In this document: in pieces, positions 24,208 to 38,549 of the stretch
Position numbering within the stretch: position 1 is the first letter of the stretch
Layout of the letters: each line of letters starts with the position of its first letter
Assembly (NCBI GenBank): GCA_905331475.1
Contig: CAJNYU010001571.1
Location: 173,010 to 237,009 of the forward strand
DNA: 64,000 nt
Source of the DNA: Rotaria socialis
Taxonomy: Eukaryota > Rotifera > Eurotatoria > Philodinida > Philodinidae
Direction: 5' to 3'
The notes under the pieces: generated by a model
Told to the model about the DNA's origin: nothing
Seen by the model: the letters and a program-made list of their open reading frames with translations, nothing else
The model's database searches: none
Translations under genes and position numbers: made by a program

Positions 24208-26758
24208 TATATTACCTTAAACAAGAGGTATTATGTACTGTATCGATACAAAATATTCATACGAAACTTACTCAATTAGTCAGTAATACAATCGTGAAGA
24301 ACTTATTGAGAAAGTTATCTTTAAAGAAACATCGAAATATTTTAGTTTTTGCGCGCACAATAATTCACATTTGTGAATCAGTTAATCGTGAAGGCTTTGC
24401 TCTTTCGATTCAAAGTAACATTATTACGCCTACGACTTTTTTCTTCCGTACTCTTTACTGACGTCAGTCTCACATTGTTTTTATAGAGGCGACACTTTTT
24501 TATGATCACAAAACCTACAATTTTTTTGAACAAATGAATCTATTTTTTTAAAATCTATTTTCAATTAATAATTCAAAATAAATGTCTCCAAACAACTCTA
24601 CTGAATGTATTACCATTCATTAATACTCATAAATCATCATGGTGATCATGCAGTGATCCTAATAATTTATTTAACAGTGATTAGTTTCCATTCGCATTTA
24701 TCTCAACCAATCAACATTTTTGATTACAAGATTCTGTGTGCCTCTCTCGTAGGATCCAAATGTTTTCAAAGCTCATGAGCAAAAATTTGTTTTTTTCTTT
24801 TTTACACATAATAGAATCAGCCGTGGTTAGCGCAGTTATGCACTAATCAAAACTATGAGTCATCATACCTTTCGTTATTTTCATTAAAAAAAATAATAAT
24901 TATCATCTTCTCCGAAATGTTGATGACAAGTGAAGTTCATTAAGGTTAAATCCTTGTCGATCCTAATTCGAGATATTTATAGTTATAGAACCTTCTTTGA
25001 GTATCAATTTGAATCATTTTTTAAACAGAATAGTTGATTAACAATTGTCAATATGAAAAAAGATTATTGCGAAAAAAATTGTCTTCACTATAAATCTAGC
25101 GCCGGAATAAAAATTATATTGATTGTCGTTTTTTTCTACAAAAATGACTTGAATATATGTTCTTTTTTTTTTAAATCAATATTTTGTTATTTATTTTTAT
25201 TATTTCCTATGCATTAGAAATCGTTTGTGAATATTTCGATCTGATAACATAACGGCAATTATATGACAATAATTATATTTGAGTAATCGATTCTTTTACA
25301 ATATTCTAATTCTTGTCTCACGCATCTCAAACGTTTTATTGAAAAGTATGATTTATTTATTCATGCATAAATATTGATGATTTAGCTTTTGTTCATGTTC
25401 TCATTGCTTGCCAATAATCATGATTGAGAAAATCTACTTTTTATAAGCCGTATTAGAATGAAATGATGCTTTTTAAATAGTTTTATTTTTGTACGACTGA
25501 GACGTTTTCGAATATAATATTGTTTTCCGGAGAATAAATTTACAAAAAAAAAGAAAGTCTTACCTGTAATTCCTAACTAGCTCATGTTTTCGTAGTATAA
25601 TAATAAATTCGATTATAAATTCAAAACTAACAACCGAAGCGACATTATATTTTCTTATTAATTATTGTTCTAAATTACATGAAACAGAAAAATTAATCAT
25701 CAGCATTATGCACATATTTAATGTAGCAAAGCAAAAATCATAGTTTTTCTATCTCAATAAAAATTGAAATATGAAAATGAGTTTTTACTGAAGTTATTGA
25801 ATTATATAGAATTCCTGACCCCAAAATAAATATTTGATTTATCAGATTTGAAAACGATGAAGTATCATACCATATATGGTCATCTTGTCACATTATTACT
25901 ATTTTTAATTTTAGATTGTGTAATATTGCATGGTTAATTGTCAATAGAGTGAGTAATCTACTTTTTTTTGTTATCTACAAAACTAAAAGTAGAAGTCGTT
26001 AAGAAAAAAAAAAGTCGTTCACCGTATGAGTTTCCTATGTTCTTGAAAGTATACGCAAAATAAATACTGTATCGAATTTCGTTTGATGATGCAAGATACA
26101 CTATGAGATTGTTGTTGCTCATTTTTTTTTCCTTTCTTAAATTTTGTATTTATTTTTAATAAATATAAATTTTATACGTAATATCTGATAGAAAATTACT
26201 CATAATGAGTTGGTTTCACTAGTATACTTATGAAAGATAATTTTTTTCAAAAGCTTCCGAGTCAGGTTTTGATGTTTGTATTAAAATAAAATCTAAAAAG
26301 TATTGACTTAGCAAAATCGTACTTGAGTTACAACAAGAATTAAAATAGAGATATTTATTGATTGAATTCAGATGAAATTTGATTTTTTTTAAATAAAAAT
26401 TTGTTGTTTTTTGTATATTATGTTTTATTTTTGTTTTAGCATTCATTTTCCTGGTTAGACTATGAGTAAAGGACTTATCAACGTGGAAGACAAAAATAAA
26501 AAGATGCGTATCCGTCAATTTTTTGTAAGTAAACGCTCCATTTGTTTTCATTTCAGTAATCAGTAGACGATTACAATTCCTCACTTCTTACCTTTAATCA
26601 TTCTGAGTATTTTCGTTTTTTTCTCTCTTCTTCTTTTTTTTTGTTCTCTCATGATGATGATGGTGATTTTCGTACTTTAAGTCAACAGTGTATGCGTTTC
26701 TGTTCTGTCAGTAGTTTAGAAAGGCGAAGTGTAAAACTGAAAGTACAACACACACACG
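24208..26758. other. Divergent intergenic region between TMBIM and CUL3
   Basis: The two flanking genes are transcribed away from each other, so both 5' regions lie here. AT-rich, with (ATG)n-like tgatgatgatggtgat near 26650 and pyrimidine tracts before the CUL3 start. No other gene is seen. Confidence 0.65.
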
Positions 26759-29700
26759 ATGAATATTCAAAGCCATAGGTCAAGTTTTAACAATTGCCAG
26801 TTTTTAATGTCTTCGGATAATTCAAATATGGGTCGATTTAAAATTTCTGAACAAAATTTATCAGTTCTTGCAGCTCCACGTGTAAGCATAAATAAAATAT
26901 TGAGAAACTAGAAAAAAAACAACATAATTCGTTTTTCGTCTACATAATTTTCTATATACTTTTGCTTGACGTTAGACGACTATGGACGATCGCCATGTTA
27001 ATGAAATATGGAATAAATCATTGAAAGCTGCTATCCAAGAAATTCAAAAGAAAAATAACAGCGGTTTAAGTTTTGAAGAACTTTACCGGAATGCCTATAC
27101 CATGGTGCTACATAAACATGGAGAAAAACTTTATACAGGCACACGCGAAGTTGTTATGGAACATCTTGTACAAAAAGTATTACTTGGAATTTTCCATCTT
27201 TTTTTTATATATTTGGCATAAAATTTTTCTTTTTTTTTTCAAAGGTCAGAGAATATGTCACTGATTCATTAAATAACAACTTTTTAGCTACGCTTAATTG
27301 TGCATGGAATGATCATCGAACCGCAATGATTATGATACGTGACATACTTATGTATATGGATCGAGTCTATGTTAGTGGACAAAAACTTGAGCCTGTTTTT
27401 AATTTGGGTGTTATATTATTTCGAGATAATGTTGTTCGATATTCATCAATACGTGATCATCTAAGACAAACTCTACTTGATATGGTAGCTAAAGAAAGGC
27501 GTGGAGAACTTATTGAAAAGTAAGTTTATTCAAAAACAAAAATAAGTATATTTGAACGAAAAACAGTAGAAGACAGAAATCACGAAAGAGTTTTTTCACA
27601 TGAGAAAAGAGTATTTATAGATATAATACAAAGGTCAAGAGCTAAAGCGTGTAATATGTTGCTACGTATTTAGCTGATTATTAAAATTCTAATGGATCGC
27701 GTGATGCTTCAACAAGAAAAATATAATAGAAATTTATGTCTAATAAGATCAAAAAATAATAAAAAACACCTACGTCTACAGTAATTATACTGCTATTAAT
27801 TCTAATTCTAATTTGAATGCTTCTAGCTTGAGAAGATGAGAATAATTTTTGTTATTGTGAGAGTTAAAACTCTAATAAATTATTTATGTCCTGTAATTCT
27901 CAGTAGTTTTCAACACAATGAAATAGTGCTCATTTGTTGAGTATTTTTGATCAAGATACATCGATTTTATTGAAAAAATGTTGCGACAACCTGCAAGATA
28001 TTTTATGCTGTATATTGTTGTTTTTACTGCACATTAGAATACGATTCGGAAGTCTCAAGATTTGAACAAAGAAAGTTTGACTTTTTCTAGTCGAATTCTT
28101 AGTAAAGTTGAATGAAGTAAAAACATTAATCAGCTCAAGAGGTATTTCATGTTCTTTAGACTCTTCTATGTAGTAAAACTAGACTATGTGGATTGACAAT
28201 TTGTATAATTGATATTTATTTTTTAGGAGCGCTGTAAAAAATGCCTGTCAGATGTTGATGAGTTTAGGCCTTGATAATCGTTCGGTGTATGCAGATGATT
28301 TTGAAACACCATTTTTATTGCAATCAGCTGAATTTTATCGAGTATGATCTAGTCATGTATCTATTATTTCACACTATGAAACATATTTTGTTTAGCTTGA
28401 AAGTCAAAAATTATTAGCTGAAAATAGTGCATCTGTATATATTCGTAAAGTAGCTACACGTATTAGTGAAGAAGCTGAACGAGCAGTACATTATCTTGAT
28501 AAATCAACAGAAGAACGAATTGTTCGTGTATTAGAAGGTATGAATAATAAAATTTAAATTATTATATCTATTACATGTATGTGGTTTTTTTTCTTCAAAT
28601 TAGATGAACTAATTACAAAACATTTGAAAACTATAGTTGAAATGGAAAATTCTGGTGTTTATTCAATGCTAAAATTTAGTAAATGTGATGATCTCGCAAC
28701 AATGTACAAATTATTTGAGCGCGTTCCCAATGGCCATACAACTATAGCTGATTGCATGAGTAGTTATTTACGTGAACAAGGTCGTGCACTTGTTACTGAA
28801 AATGCTGAAGAAGGGAAAAATGCAATTTCTTACGTTCAAGTAAAAACAAAAACATAATATAATTATTTTAAAAAATATGATTTTATTTCATTGATTTAGA
28901 ATTTGCTCGATCTGAAAGATACATTTGATTATTTTCTAAAAAATGCATTCAATGATGATAAGGTTAATATATATGAATAGAATTTATTTTGACGATTAGA
29001 TTTTTTTTTCTTCTTCTATTAATATAGATTTTTAAGAAACGAATCAATTCTGACTTTGAATATTTTATTAATTTAAATCAACGTAGTCCTGAATATTTAT
29101 CATTATTTATTGATGATAAATTAAAGAAAGGTGGTAAAGAGGTATGTAGCATATTCTTACGAAAAAATTAATATTTAAATTATTTTATTTCGTCATAGCT
29201 TGGTGATCAAGAAGTTGAAGTTGTACTTGATAAAGCAATGATATTATTTCGATATTTAGAAGAAAAAGATGTCTTTGAAAGATATTATAAGCAGCATTTA
29301 GCTAAACGTTTATTATTAAATAAATCGGCATCAGATGATGCGGAAAAGAATATGATATCAAGATTAAAAACTGAATGTGGTTGTCAATTTACATGTAAAC
29401 TAGAAGGAATGTTTAAAGATATAACTCTATCGAATTCAACAGCCGATGATTTTCGTTTACATGTTTCACAAAAACGAGTAAAAATAGAAGCATTTGTTCA
29501 TATTTTTTTTAAAAACTAATCTTCTGTTTTTTTTTCAAAGTTAAATCTAAACGGTATTGATTTATTTGTACGAGTATTAACAACAGGCTTTTGGCCAACA
29601 CAAAGTACAAATAATCAATGTAATTTACCAAGTGCCGTACGAGAAGCTTATCAATGTTTTCATCGTTTCTATTTGAGTAAACATAATGGACGACAATTAA

Positions 29701-31227
29701 CATTACAACCAAGTTTAGGATCAGCAGATTTAATATCGATATTTTATGGTAAACCTAAAGAAGATGAAGTCGAAGGCGAAATGCGTCCAACAACAACAGT
29801 ATCAAAAGAACGTAAACATACATTACAAGTATCAACTTATCAAATGGCTATTTTAATGTTATTTAATACAAAAGAATGCTGGACATTTGAGGTAAGTTTT
29901 TATTTAGAATCTATTTTGTTGTTGACATTAAAATAAACAAAACCTTTATGAGAAATGAAGGTTTCTTAAAGAATATTTCTATTTTAATATTTGAAAAAAT
30001 GCATTTCGAAGTAGAACTTTGAATTTCTACGAATGTAGTTCTTATGCAATCTAAGATTGTATAAGAATCATATCTCTTTCTAATATATGACCTACGTCCT
30101 TATTCTATTTCTCAAAGATTAAATAAAAGGATGTTGAAGAAGAAGGAATGCGTCCCAAGATAGATGAAATTTCTCAATAATTACTAGCAACAACGTCATC
30201 ATGCCATTATATTTCATATTTTTATTCTGCAGAGACTCTTTTTTTCTAATTATTTTGTTCCCTACACGATTCAGAGTTGGCATTTTTCTTTCTTCGAATA
30301 TTTTAAAATTTCAAAAACAAAAGCGAAACAAAAAAAAATACGTTTCCTTTGTTAACATATAATATCGTTTTTTTCCTCTAAATAGGAAATGCATCAAGAA
30401 ACAGACATTAATGAAAAAGATCTTCAACGTGCACTACTGCCACTAGCAATGGGCAAACCGAGTCAACGTATATTTATTAAAGAATCTAAAACAAAAGATA
30501 TTAAACCTAATGATAGATTTATTATTAATGATTCATTCACATCAAAACTATATCGTGTAAAAATAAATCCAATAACAGCTAAAACTGAAAGTGATCCTGA
30601 ACGACAAGAAACTCGAAGTAAAGTTGAAGATGATCGAAAACATGAGATTGATGCAGCTATTGTGCGTACAATGAAAACAAGAAAAACAATGTCACATACA
30701 CAACTAATTGCTGAGGTAAAAGAGTTTTTAATCTATTTTATTTCTCTAAAATTTGAATTTATTTTTCTTGTGTCTAGGTTTCTCATCAACTTAAAGCACG
30801 TTTTATGCCCAGTCCTGGTTTCATAAAGAAAAGAATTGAAAGCTTAATCGAACGAGATTATTTATCACGATTATCCGACGATAGGTACGTTTAATATACA
30901 GGATGAGTCATAAATCATTAGACAATACAAAACAGGAAATAAGAATTCAATATTTTCAGTCTAATTTGAATTAATAGAGTGAATTATTGCTCTCGACGAT
31001 TGAGAATTTACTTAAGTTTTTGTTCATACGAAAACAATTTAATAGATACGATACAGATTCACCACAATGTATCCATAGTACATCAGATTAGACACGAGAT
31101 ATTGTTATGTTCTTTTTAATCTTTTAGTCATTTATTGATTATCGGATTTATATATTTTTAAAATAATAGATTTCTATAATTTCTTTCTTTTTTTTTCTAT
31201 AGGAAAATGTATAATTATGTAGCGTAA
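26759..31227 (+). CDS. CUL3: Cullin-3, scaffold of BTB-CUL3-RBX1 ubiquitin ligases
   Basis: About 13 exons encode a full-length cullin; introns of about 707 bp (27520-28226) and 495 bp lie among short ones. CUL3 bridges BTB-domain substrate adaptors at its N-terminus to RBX1/E2 at its C-terminus. Seen: the N-terminal cullin repeat with [13 protein letters not shown] and [20 protein letters not shown], nearly the same as the animal orthologue; [20 protein letters not shown] and [13 protein letters not shown] in the cullin homology domain; and a winged-helix end with [15 protein letters not shown], whose central Lys is in the NEDD8-acceptor position. It finishes with MYNYVA, the YVA terminus of CUL3. 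In-frame starts are at 26759 and 26807. The second (MSSDNS, then MGRFKIS) is closer to the family length; I cannot decide between them. Confidence 0.96.
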
Positions 31228-32800
31228 ACGAACAAACAAACAAATAAACCATCATTTTTTTGTGGTTATCATATACGAGATTGTATTCATTCATATTTTG
31301 TCTTCTAATTCATGTTTACCACATCATCCATGACGCTTTACATTAATCATACGACATAGAACTGTCTTCCCTTGTTTCTTTTCACTTGTTCACACTATTT
31401 TCTTTTTTTTCTCTTTTGTCTTCTGTTCTACTTTTTTTATTTCTTAAAATTTATCTGAGCCTTCTTTTTTTTGTCTCTCAAAAAATATATATTTGGCTCA
31501 CGTTTGTATGTGTGCGCGCATGTAACTTTATGTGTTTATATGTGAATGGCACACTATGATTAAACGATTTTGAATGATTATTCAAAAAACCTTTATCGGT
31601 GTTAAACATAAAAGTAGGTTTTTAAAACGAAAATAAAATTATTATTTATCAAAATCGCAAGAATAACATACAATCTATGCCTTATTCTATACAAAAAATC
31701 CATTTGATCTTTCATTTAGCTCTTTTTACTTCTTGAAAATATAACACTTTTGAATAATGATACGTCTAGAAATAATGAAACATGCTTGCAATCAATAGTT
31801 CTTAATCTCAAGTAATTAGCGTACTTTAAAGATATGTGCCTAGATGAATTTCAATGGTACAATGATTTCCAATTCAGAAAAAACTTTCTCTCTCTCTCTT
31901 TCTGTCAATTAATGATTGTCTATGAATTTTAATGTCATCAAGACAATTTATACGTTGTCATGAGTTTTTGAATTTTTTTTAGTTAGGCAAAAATATTTAT
32001 CACTCGTCTAAGTTTCAATACAAAAAGCTCGTGTCTGTTTCTAAGAACTGAATCAATGCTAAATTAGGAACCTGTATGAATAATAACAAAAAAAAACAGT
32101 TGATGAACTTAGAAATTTTCTGAACCACTAGATTACGAAATTTTCTATACAGTGATATCTACAAATAATGACTATCTTTACTCGTATTGAAAATCTGGTA
32201 AGTTAATAAACTAAGCGAAAATGATATAATGAAGTTTTGAAATTTAAATCTAGTAGTATTCCGATGATAATTGAATTTTACAAATTTCAAAAATAGTTCT
32301 AGTGAGACCCATAGAACTCTGTACCGATAACGAAAATAATGAGAACTTTTCATTAGCTTACTTGTTTTTATACAACAGTGAAAGAGCAAAAAATCTGTAA
32401 AGTATTAGAAAGTCGAAAATGAAGGGTGCAAATAGCTAAAAGATAGATATTTTACAATAATACCTTATCTATTATTAGTCAATAATAGAAGAATTCGATT
32501 TATTGATTCATATCAGTACAAATTAACACACGAATGGTTTTTATGCTTCAGTCGTCTGATCGCCTTTACTTCAATGTTTATGAAATATGATCAACCGAAA
32601 CGAGGCAATACAAGAAACGAAAGAAACGTAATCTTTTTTGTCTATATAACTGAATCCTAATCTATGACCTTGCGTTACTAACCAAAACTAGCTACGCGTG
32701 ATTGATTCGTTTATTTATTGAGTGATTTTTTGTTAGAAATATATATAAACTATGCTTTTTGTTTATTCAGATATTATTCTATCCTTGATTTTTCAGGCAA
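31228..32800. other. Intergenic spacer, CUL3 3' flank and CABIT gene 5' flank
   Basis: T-rich 3' flank of CUL3 up to about 31500, then AT-rich sequence with a short (CT)n at about 31885-31900. A pyrimidine tract with AG at 32795-32796 precedes the next ATG by 4 nt. No gene is seen. Confidence 0.65.
32795..32796 (+). promoter_or_regulatory. Splice-acceptor AG 4 nt before the CABIT gene ATG
   Basis: TTGATTTTTCAG followed by GCAA and ATG. Candidate spliced-leader acceptor or end of a 5'UTR intron. Confidence 0.4.
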
Positions 32801-34808
32801 ATGGCTGCATCTTTAACTTATCCAATAAAATTCTCGTCAACTGATAAAGATAAATTAGGTAAATTAATGAAAGAGTTAAATAAGATATCATGGGAAGATG
32901 GTGAATATTATTTTCATAATTTTATTGATTATTACCAATTACCTCAAATTGTACGTGTTGAACAAGGATGGGATACAGGTTTAGTTAAAGATCAATGGCT
33001 GTACCTAGAAACATTATTTGATCGTTATTTGATTAATGCTTCGCCGTTATCATCTAGTAAAACAAATGCATCAAAACAAAAATATCTTATACCAGATTGG
33101 TTTCAAGGTGAATGTCGTATTTTATCTAAGACTCCAACACTTAAAAAACGTTGGTGGATTTTTCAAGGTACATTTGAATTGTACCGCTTTGATCTGCCAC
33201 GTGCAATAAAAGTCATCGCTGATACACCAGCACATATACGTAAGAAAGAAGCATCATCAACTCATGAATGGGATAAAATTGTTTTACGTAAAGGTGCTCG
33301 TTTGAATGTTGTACGCCGTGAACAATATCAATCACGTCTTAAAAATGAAAAAGGTGAATTACTTGCGAGTGAACCAAAAGATGCATTTGTACTTCAAGAT
33401 CCAGCAACTGGCCATGAATTTATTTTACCACCGGGTGTCCCACTACGTTTTGCAACATTAATTGAAGAACATGAATTAAATGAAAAATATAAAAGTCACG
33501 AAGGAACATTCACGTTTCCAGAAATAATGATGCGTTATGAGTTTCCACTTGACGTAGAAATAACAACGCATTTACCTGCTGATTTACCTGAATTTAAGCC
33601 TCAAGTTAGATTAGAAAAATTCTGTGTTGCCAAATCTCTTTTAGGTTTTCTTATTGGTCAAGGTGAACCACGATTGATTGAAGTTTCACCATTAACACAG
33701 TTTACGGTGCATTGTGCCAAGTATGAATAAAAGACGCCATGGATGTTGTTTTATTTGATTTTTAAAATATTCAATTTAGATGCTTAACATATGGTTTACC
33801 ACAGGAACATGAAAATAACCAAACAGATGAAAAAAAAGAAGAGAAAAAAGAAGAAAAGAAAGAAGAAAAGAAAGAAGAAAAAAGTGGGAAAAAAAAAGAA
33901 GAAAAACTCGATGAAAAAGAATATCAACGTTATGAAGATACAAGAAATAAAATAAATATTATTTTTGATGAAGCAGCTGAACTTTATAAAAGTAAAATTC
34001 AATTAGCATCAGCTGATGAGGTTCTTAAAACTTATTTTCCAATAATTACAACTTTTTATTCTTCGTGTTTCTTTTTCTGTTTTGTTTCGAAACAATAGCT
34101 TGATTGTGTTGAAACAGCTTTTGAAATAAGTGTGAAAATGAAAACTGAAGAGGATCGACCATTGAGCAGTACTTATTTACCATTAGAAGAAGCAATTCAA
34201 GTTGTTAAACAATCAAAAGATGACGTTCCATTTCCCAAACCACAACCAGCACGATTTACTGTTCATGCTAGTGCTGATCCAAGTAGACTAAATTTCTCTT
34301 TTCATTGTCAACATAAATCTATTTGAATCTATATTTCAGATAATCCATATAATGAAGTTATTGATTTTGAAGATATGGATGCTCTCACTGAAGGTATCGA
34401 TACGAATAAAGCTGCAGAACCAAAAAAAGAAACTTCAAAATCGAAATCGAAATCATCATCGAAAAGCTTATCCAGCGAAAAACCTGAACAACCGAAAAAT
34501 CAATCAACTAAACGTTCAGCTCTGGTTGTTCAACAATTACCACCACCAATGCTCTTACCACCGTAATGTCTTTCTCTTTTCTTTTAAAATTCGTATCTTA
34601 AACAAGACTAACTTCTTTTCCATAGTGAAACATTCGAAAGAACTGTTAAAGCCATACCTGACAAGCTCTATACCGATTTTATTCCGGCTTCTGCTACAAA
34701 GTATGTTAATTAATTATTTATATTGAATGAATAATTTCATTTTCACTTTTTAATTTAAATAGGAAAGCCGATAAAAAAGAAAAACCATCGAAAAAAAGTC
34801 ACAAATGA
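32801..34808 (+). CDS. CABIT-domain protein (GAREM/THEMIS-like)
   Basis: A long first exon (32801-33725) is followed by five short ones, all in phase, ending at TGA 34806-34808; about 515 residues. The first part looks like a CABIT module: YYQLPQIVRVEQGW...GLVKDQWLYLET resembles the YRLPQIARLDNG...GLRENDYLLIHS start of GAREM. Later FILPPGVPLRFATLIEE and TFPEIMMRYEFPLDVEI fit the second half of such modules. In known animals these proteins are adaptors in receptor tyrosine-kinase/ERK or T-cell receptor signalling. The second half is unlike GAREM: a Lys/Glu tract (about 33829-33907), then a charged coil and a Lys/Ser-rich tail; there is no SAM domain. CABIT membership is by remembered similarity; the exact orthologue is not assigned. 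Confidence 0.6.
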
Positions 34809-34954
34809 TCTGGAAAGAAAATCTATAGGCGAGACTCGTATTGAATTATCTTTGATTTAGTCTTATAATATTTTACTGAATAGAAAACGTTAAATAGAAT
34901 CTAAATAAATAAACAAAAGAAAACAAACAAACAAATAGCATACATCATTAATCA

Positions 34955-36994
34955 TCACGCTTCAGTGGTGATAAGCGGGGGTGAAATGGGGTTAACCGAA
35001 GGTTGTATTGAAACAATACATGACTGTAACGAGGGGCTCAATAAGACATCTCGGCGTGGTTCAAGACGACGAAATGTTTCGAATGATTTTAGTGGCATAC
35101 GAAGTTTCGATTTGTTAGCATTCTAGAAAGAAAAGAAATGATTTCCTATCGAAAAACAAAATACAATAGTAAGATATTACTCCAATAGAATACAGATCTG
35201 TTAATTCACACGAAGCCGTGGTAACTTCTTTTTCTCGTGTTAACAGGTCTTGAATATGAGTTTTTGATAATGTTGGATCAATATAAGCTATGTTAATCTT
35301 TGATTTTTTTTCAAGCAAAAAGCCAGAGATCAAAAATAAGTAATTAATCAAAAAAATTCATACTTGATTTAATTTAGTTCGTAATAAAAATGTTTTTGTT
35401 TGAATAATAAACTAAAAATTGTTGGTAAAAATAAATAAAATCAGTGATGTAAATATATTATCAACTAATTAATTATACCAGAAAAATACAATATGCTACA
35501 AAATGCATACTTATTGTCATGGCTGTTAGAATCGTAATTTGAAGATTCGGCAAAACATCCAAAATATTTAATAAAACAACGATGGCATTAGTTATAAACC
35601 TATCAAAATTATTATAGAACGCAGCGAAAAATAGATTTTCGTTTTACCAGATAGAAAAAATAAAAAATGAACGATGTGATTTGGTAGGTGGTTTGCTCGT
35701 GAATATAAGACATATTATAAACCAAACGCAAGTTAAAAGATACAGTATCATTTGAATATAATTAGATATCAAAAGTATATTTTCATTGGCGAATACTTGA
35801 TTGATAAACTTAATAAAAACAAAAGGAAGTGCCTAATTGAAACAACTCTTAGTTTCATCAACTTACTGTTGTCATAATAATAAAAATAACTATCTGTACA
35901 AATATATATAAAGAAATAATCAATATTATTTCTGTCATTATGTTCTTTTTCAATTGAACATGTACAGTTAAACAACCTTTTGTAGAAAGGATTAGAAGAA
36001 GCAAAAATAATATTTGAGCACATATAAAAAGTAGTCGAGCAAGAAATATTAATGATTGAAATATAAATGCATCAATATTTCCTATGAATGCATATATAAG
36101 AGTTTCAATAGAATATATAAAGCTATTAAGCCATGAAAATACTATTGAAACAACATATAATTTAATTATCAAACACGACTTGTTTTTTGATAAAACTAAA
36201 CAAGAAAATATTATTGTTGCATCCGAATCATAAATTTCAATAGAAAAGCATACATGTATATCTCACGACGATCAATAAAAGAATACTATAGATGCATGTA
36301 CTAACAATAAACAATGGTAATATTCCTAGAAAAAAAAGACGAAAAGAAAGTATTTAAAATATAAAAGATTCTATCACCTCGTTCATCATCAGAAAAATGT
36401 TTCATAAATAAATTATCACCATTAGTTAAGACTAATTTATATGTAAATGGTAAATCCTATTTATTTTAATATAGACATGTATGTAGGATTTGTAAATAAG
36501 AAAAATTCAAATGTATTTACAGTTGTATTTAAACTTGAATTACATTTACTTAAAATAAAATGCATCTGACCAATTGATGTAAAAGATGACGATAGAGACC
36601 ATAGATTTGTTTCATTTTTAGTTCGATTTAATTTCAATTCATTTTTCAAACAAATGTTTGATAAGTCATTCTTAATTTCTATCCATTCTTGTTTGTTCAA
36701 AACAAAAAATCTTATTGTATTCTCTAAGGACTATAAGAGAAGAGAAATGGGTAGAAAAACAATATATTTCATAACTCACATATAAGCTTATGTCTATTTG
36801 TCCATAAATTGGATGAAAATAAAATTTTGTTAAATATAACCAACTCTAAATATTTAAATTTGAAAAGTAATTAAATTATTAAATACGTTTCTGTTACTTA
36901 CAATATTTGTATTTATGGTATCAATTATTATTTTGCTAGAAACATTATTAAACGAGTAAGTTATGATTATGAACATTAATGAGAAGAAGTCCAT
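34955..36994 (-). CDS. GPR180/TMEM145-family seven-helix membrane protein
   Basis: Multi-exon gene read right to left. The N-terminus from ATG 36994 is a hydrophobic signal-like segment (MDFFSLMFIIITYS). A lumenal domain follows with FYFHPIYGQIDISL, then VLNKQEWIEIKND and several N-x-S/T sites, resembling the LYLFQAQEWLKL region of GPR180. After VNTFEFFLFTNP come hydrophobic helices over about 35500-36400, including ILFLLLLILSTKGCLTVHV, which matches the SKGW-type helix 3 of the family. The C-terminus (34955-35125) is a Ser/Pro-rich tail ending ITTEA. Helix exons between 35350 and 36460 are only partly resolved, so the model is approximate. Family function is poorly known (trafficking or TGF-beta-related signalling is proposed for GPR180). 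It converges on the CABIT gene with a 146-bp gap. Confidence 0.66.
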
Positions 36995-38549
36995 GTTTTT
37001 CTATTGTTTGATTTCTGTTTTCGGTGATTGATAGACAACATCGATGCTGATGCACATCGATTTTATTCTCTCTGTTACTTTTCTTGTGTAAAGTAGAAAA
37101 AAAAGTAAAGAACGAACAAACAAACCGATAAATCAAGGACGATTTTCAAGACATACACACGTGCGTTGCGGAAATAATATAGCATTCATCCGATTTTCAG
37201 TGATTGGCAAGCAACTTTTATTTTTTTTTAATGAAATATTAAAAATATTGTTCCCTATGAAGTACAAGCGAGGTGACAACACGAGAAATAGAATATTTCC
37301 CAATATTTAACCGGAAGAGAAGAAAATATCGTTATATATATATATTAATTAGATGTTGATCACAGCTGTGGACAACCACAGTCGGATTGTTTTTAAAACA
37401 ATTATAATTACTTAGACTCTTTATTCAACAAGTAAGAAGATTATAGGAAATATTATGACTCATTGCACTAGTCGACAAAATCAGCAAGAAAAGCAAGTGA
37501 ATACCTTCGATTCGACTGGAATTTTTACAATAAATTCCTCTCGAATGAATCTACATTCTAATATTGGAGTCTTGCATTCATAATCAGCGATATTTAATTA
37601 ACTAGCTAATTAGTTAAGCCTAATTAGCGAATAGCTTCCGAATATTATGTTGTAAAATTTTCCGAATTTTAAAATTGATTCTATGCTATTAAGTGTATCT
37701 ATGGTATAGTTTTCATATTCTACAAGAAAAATTTTATAATTTCTTATTATTTCATGATTTTCAAGAAGGATTTATGATAATAGCAATGAAAAAAACACAT
37801 ATTTTTAAGTAATCAAAACATGTTCAAGACAAATTCTACCTGAAAGAGTCTTCATTAGAAGTCAGTATAAATGAGGAGTTTGATTGTGCTTGGGAGTGAG
37901 AACGTTTTCATACTAATTTTACTTGTAATTTTATTTTTTCATATCTTTGCAACATCAAAGTTTTATGGAAGTTAGTTTACTTTCTCTTATAATCTACCAT
38001 GGAGTGAAGGATGTCTGTAGTAGGACAGAAAAAAAATGCTAGATCATTCAAACATGCATAATAGATCTCGAAATATACATATATTGTTATTTTTCAGAAT
38101 CTTTTCGTGACAATCTCAATGTAATATTAATAAGTTCTTGTGCAATCAAATTTATTGATTTTACATCGCTGACAAATCATTTTGATTTAGGTCTTTCGTA
38201 TACACAAGAGATTCAAGTTAGCAAATGTTTCCATCGTTGATGATTTACAAAATTGATATCATACAAATTCTAACTTCGACTTTTGCACTCTCAATAGCAC
38301 ATATGAAGCAAAGTGGTTCTCATTCAATTATTTTAACGGACGTAGAAAAACGATCTGCATAGATTAAAATTTAAAAGCACGAATATTCTACGTAATATTG
38401 AATATGACCGGCAACGACTGACACACTTTTTCATTTCGAAAAAGAAAACGATTGCTCTATTCGTGCACCATTCGAAAAAGACGGACAACATTTTTCAAAC
38501 CAAATATTGAATCACTAGTTTCATATTTACACATAGAATATTTCTGGCA
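36995..38549. other. Divergent intergenic region between the GPR180-like gene and SUGCT
   Basis: AT-rich; a short palindromic AT stretch (ttaactagctaattagttaa) lies near 37598-37617. It should hold both promoters. No gene is seen. Confidence 0.6.

Noticed and set aside
23952-24461. 169-codon plus-strand frame with EVDRREIHQVV repeats
   Set aside because: It is antisense to the Pro-rich YPPQQPGGF repeats of the Lifeguard N-terminal exon, which has the correct start, splice sites and homology.
24826-24880. tRNA-like start (gtggttagcgcagt)
   Set aside because: It resembles a tRNA D-arm, but no TPsiC arm (GTTCGAATC) or 7-bp acceptor stem follows. No tRNA gene was found anywhere in the window.
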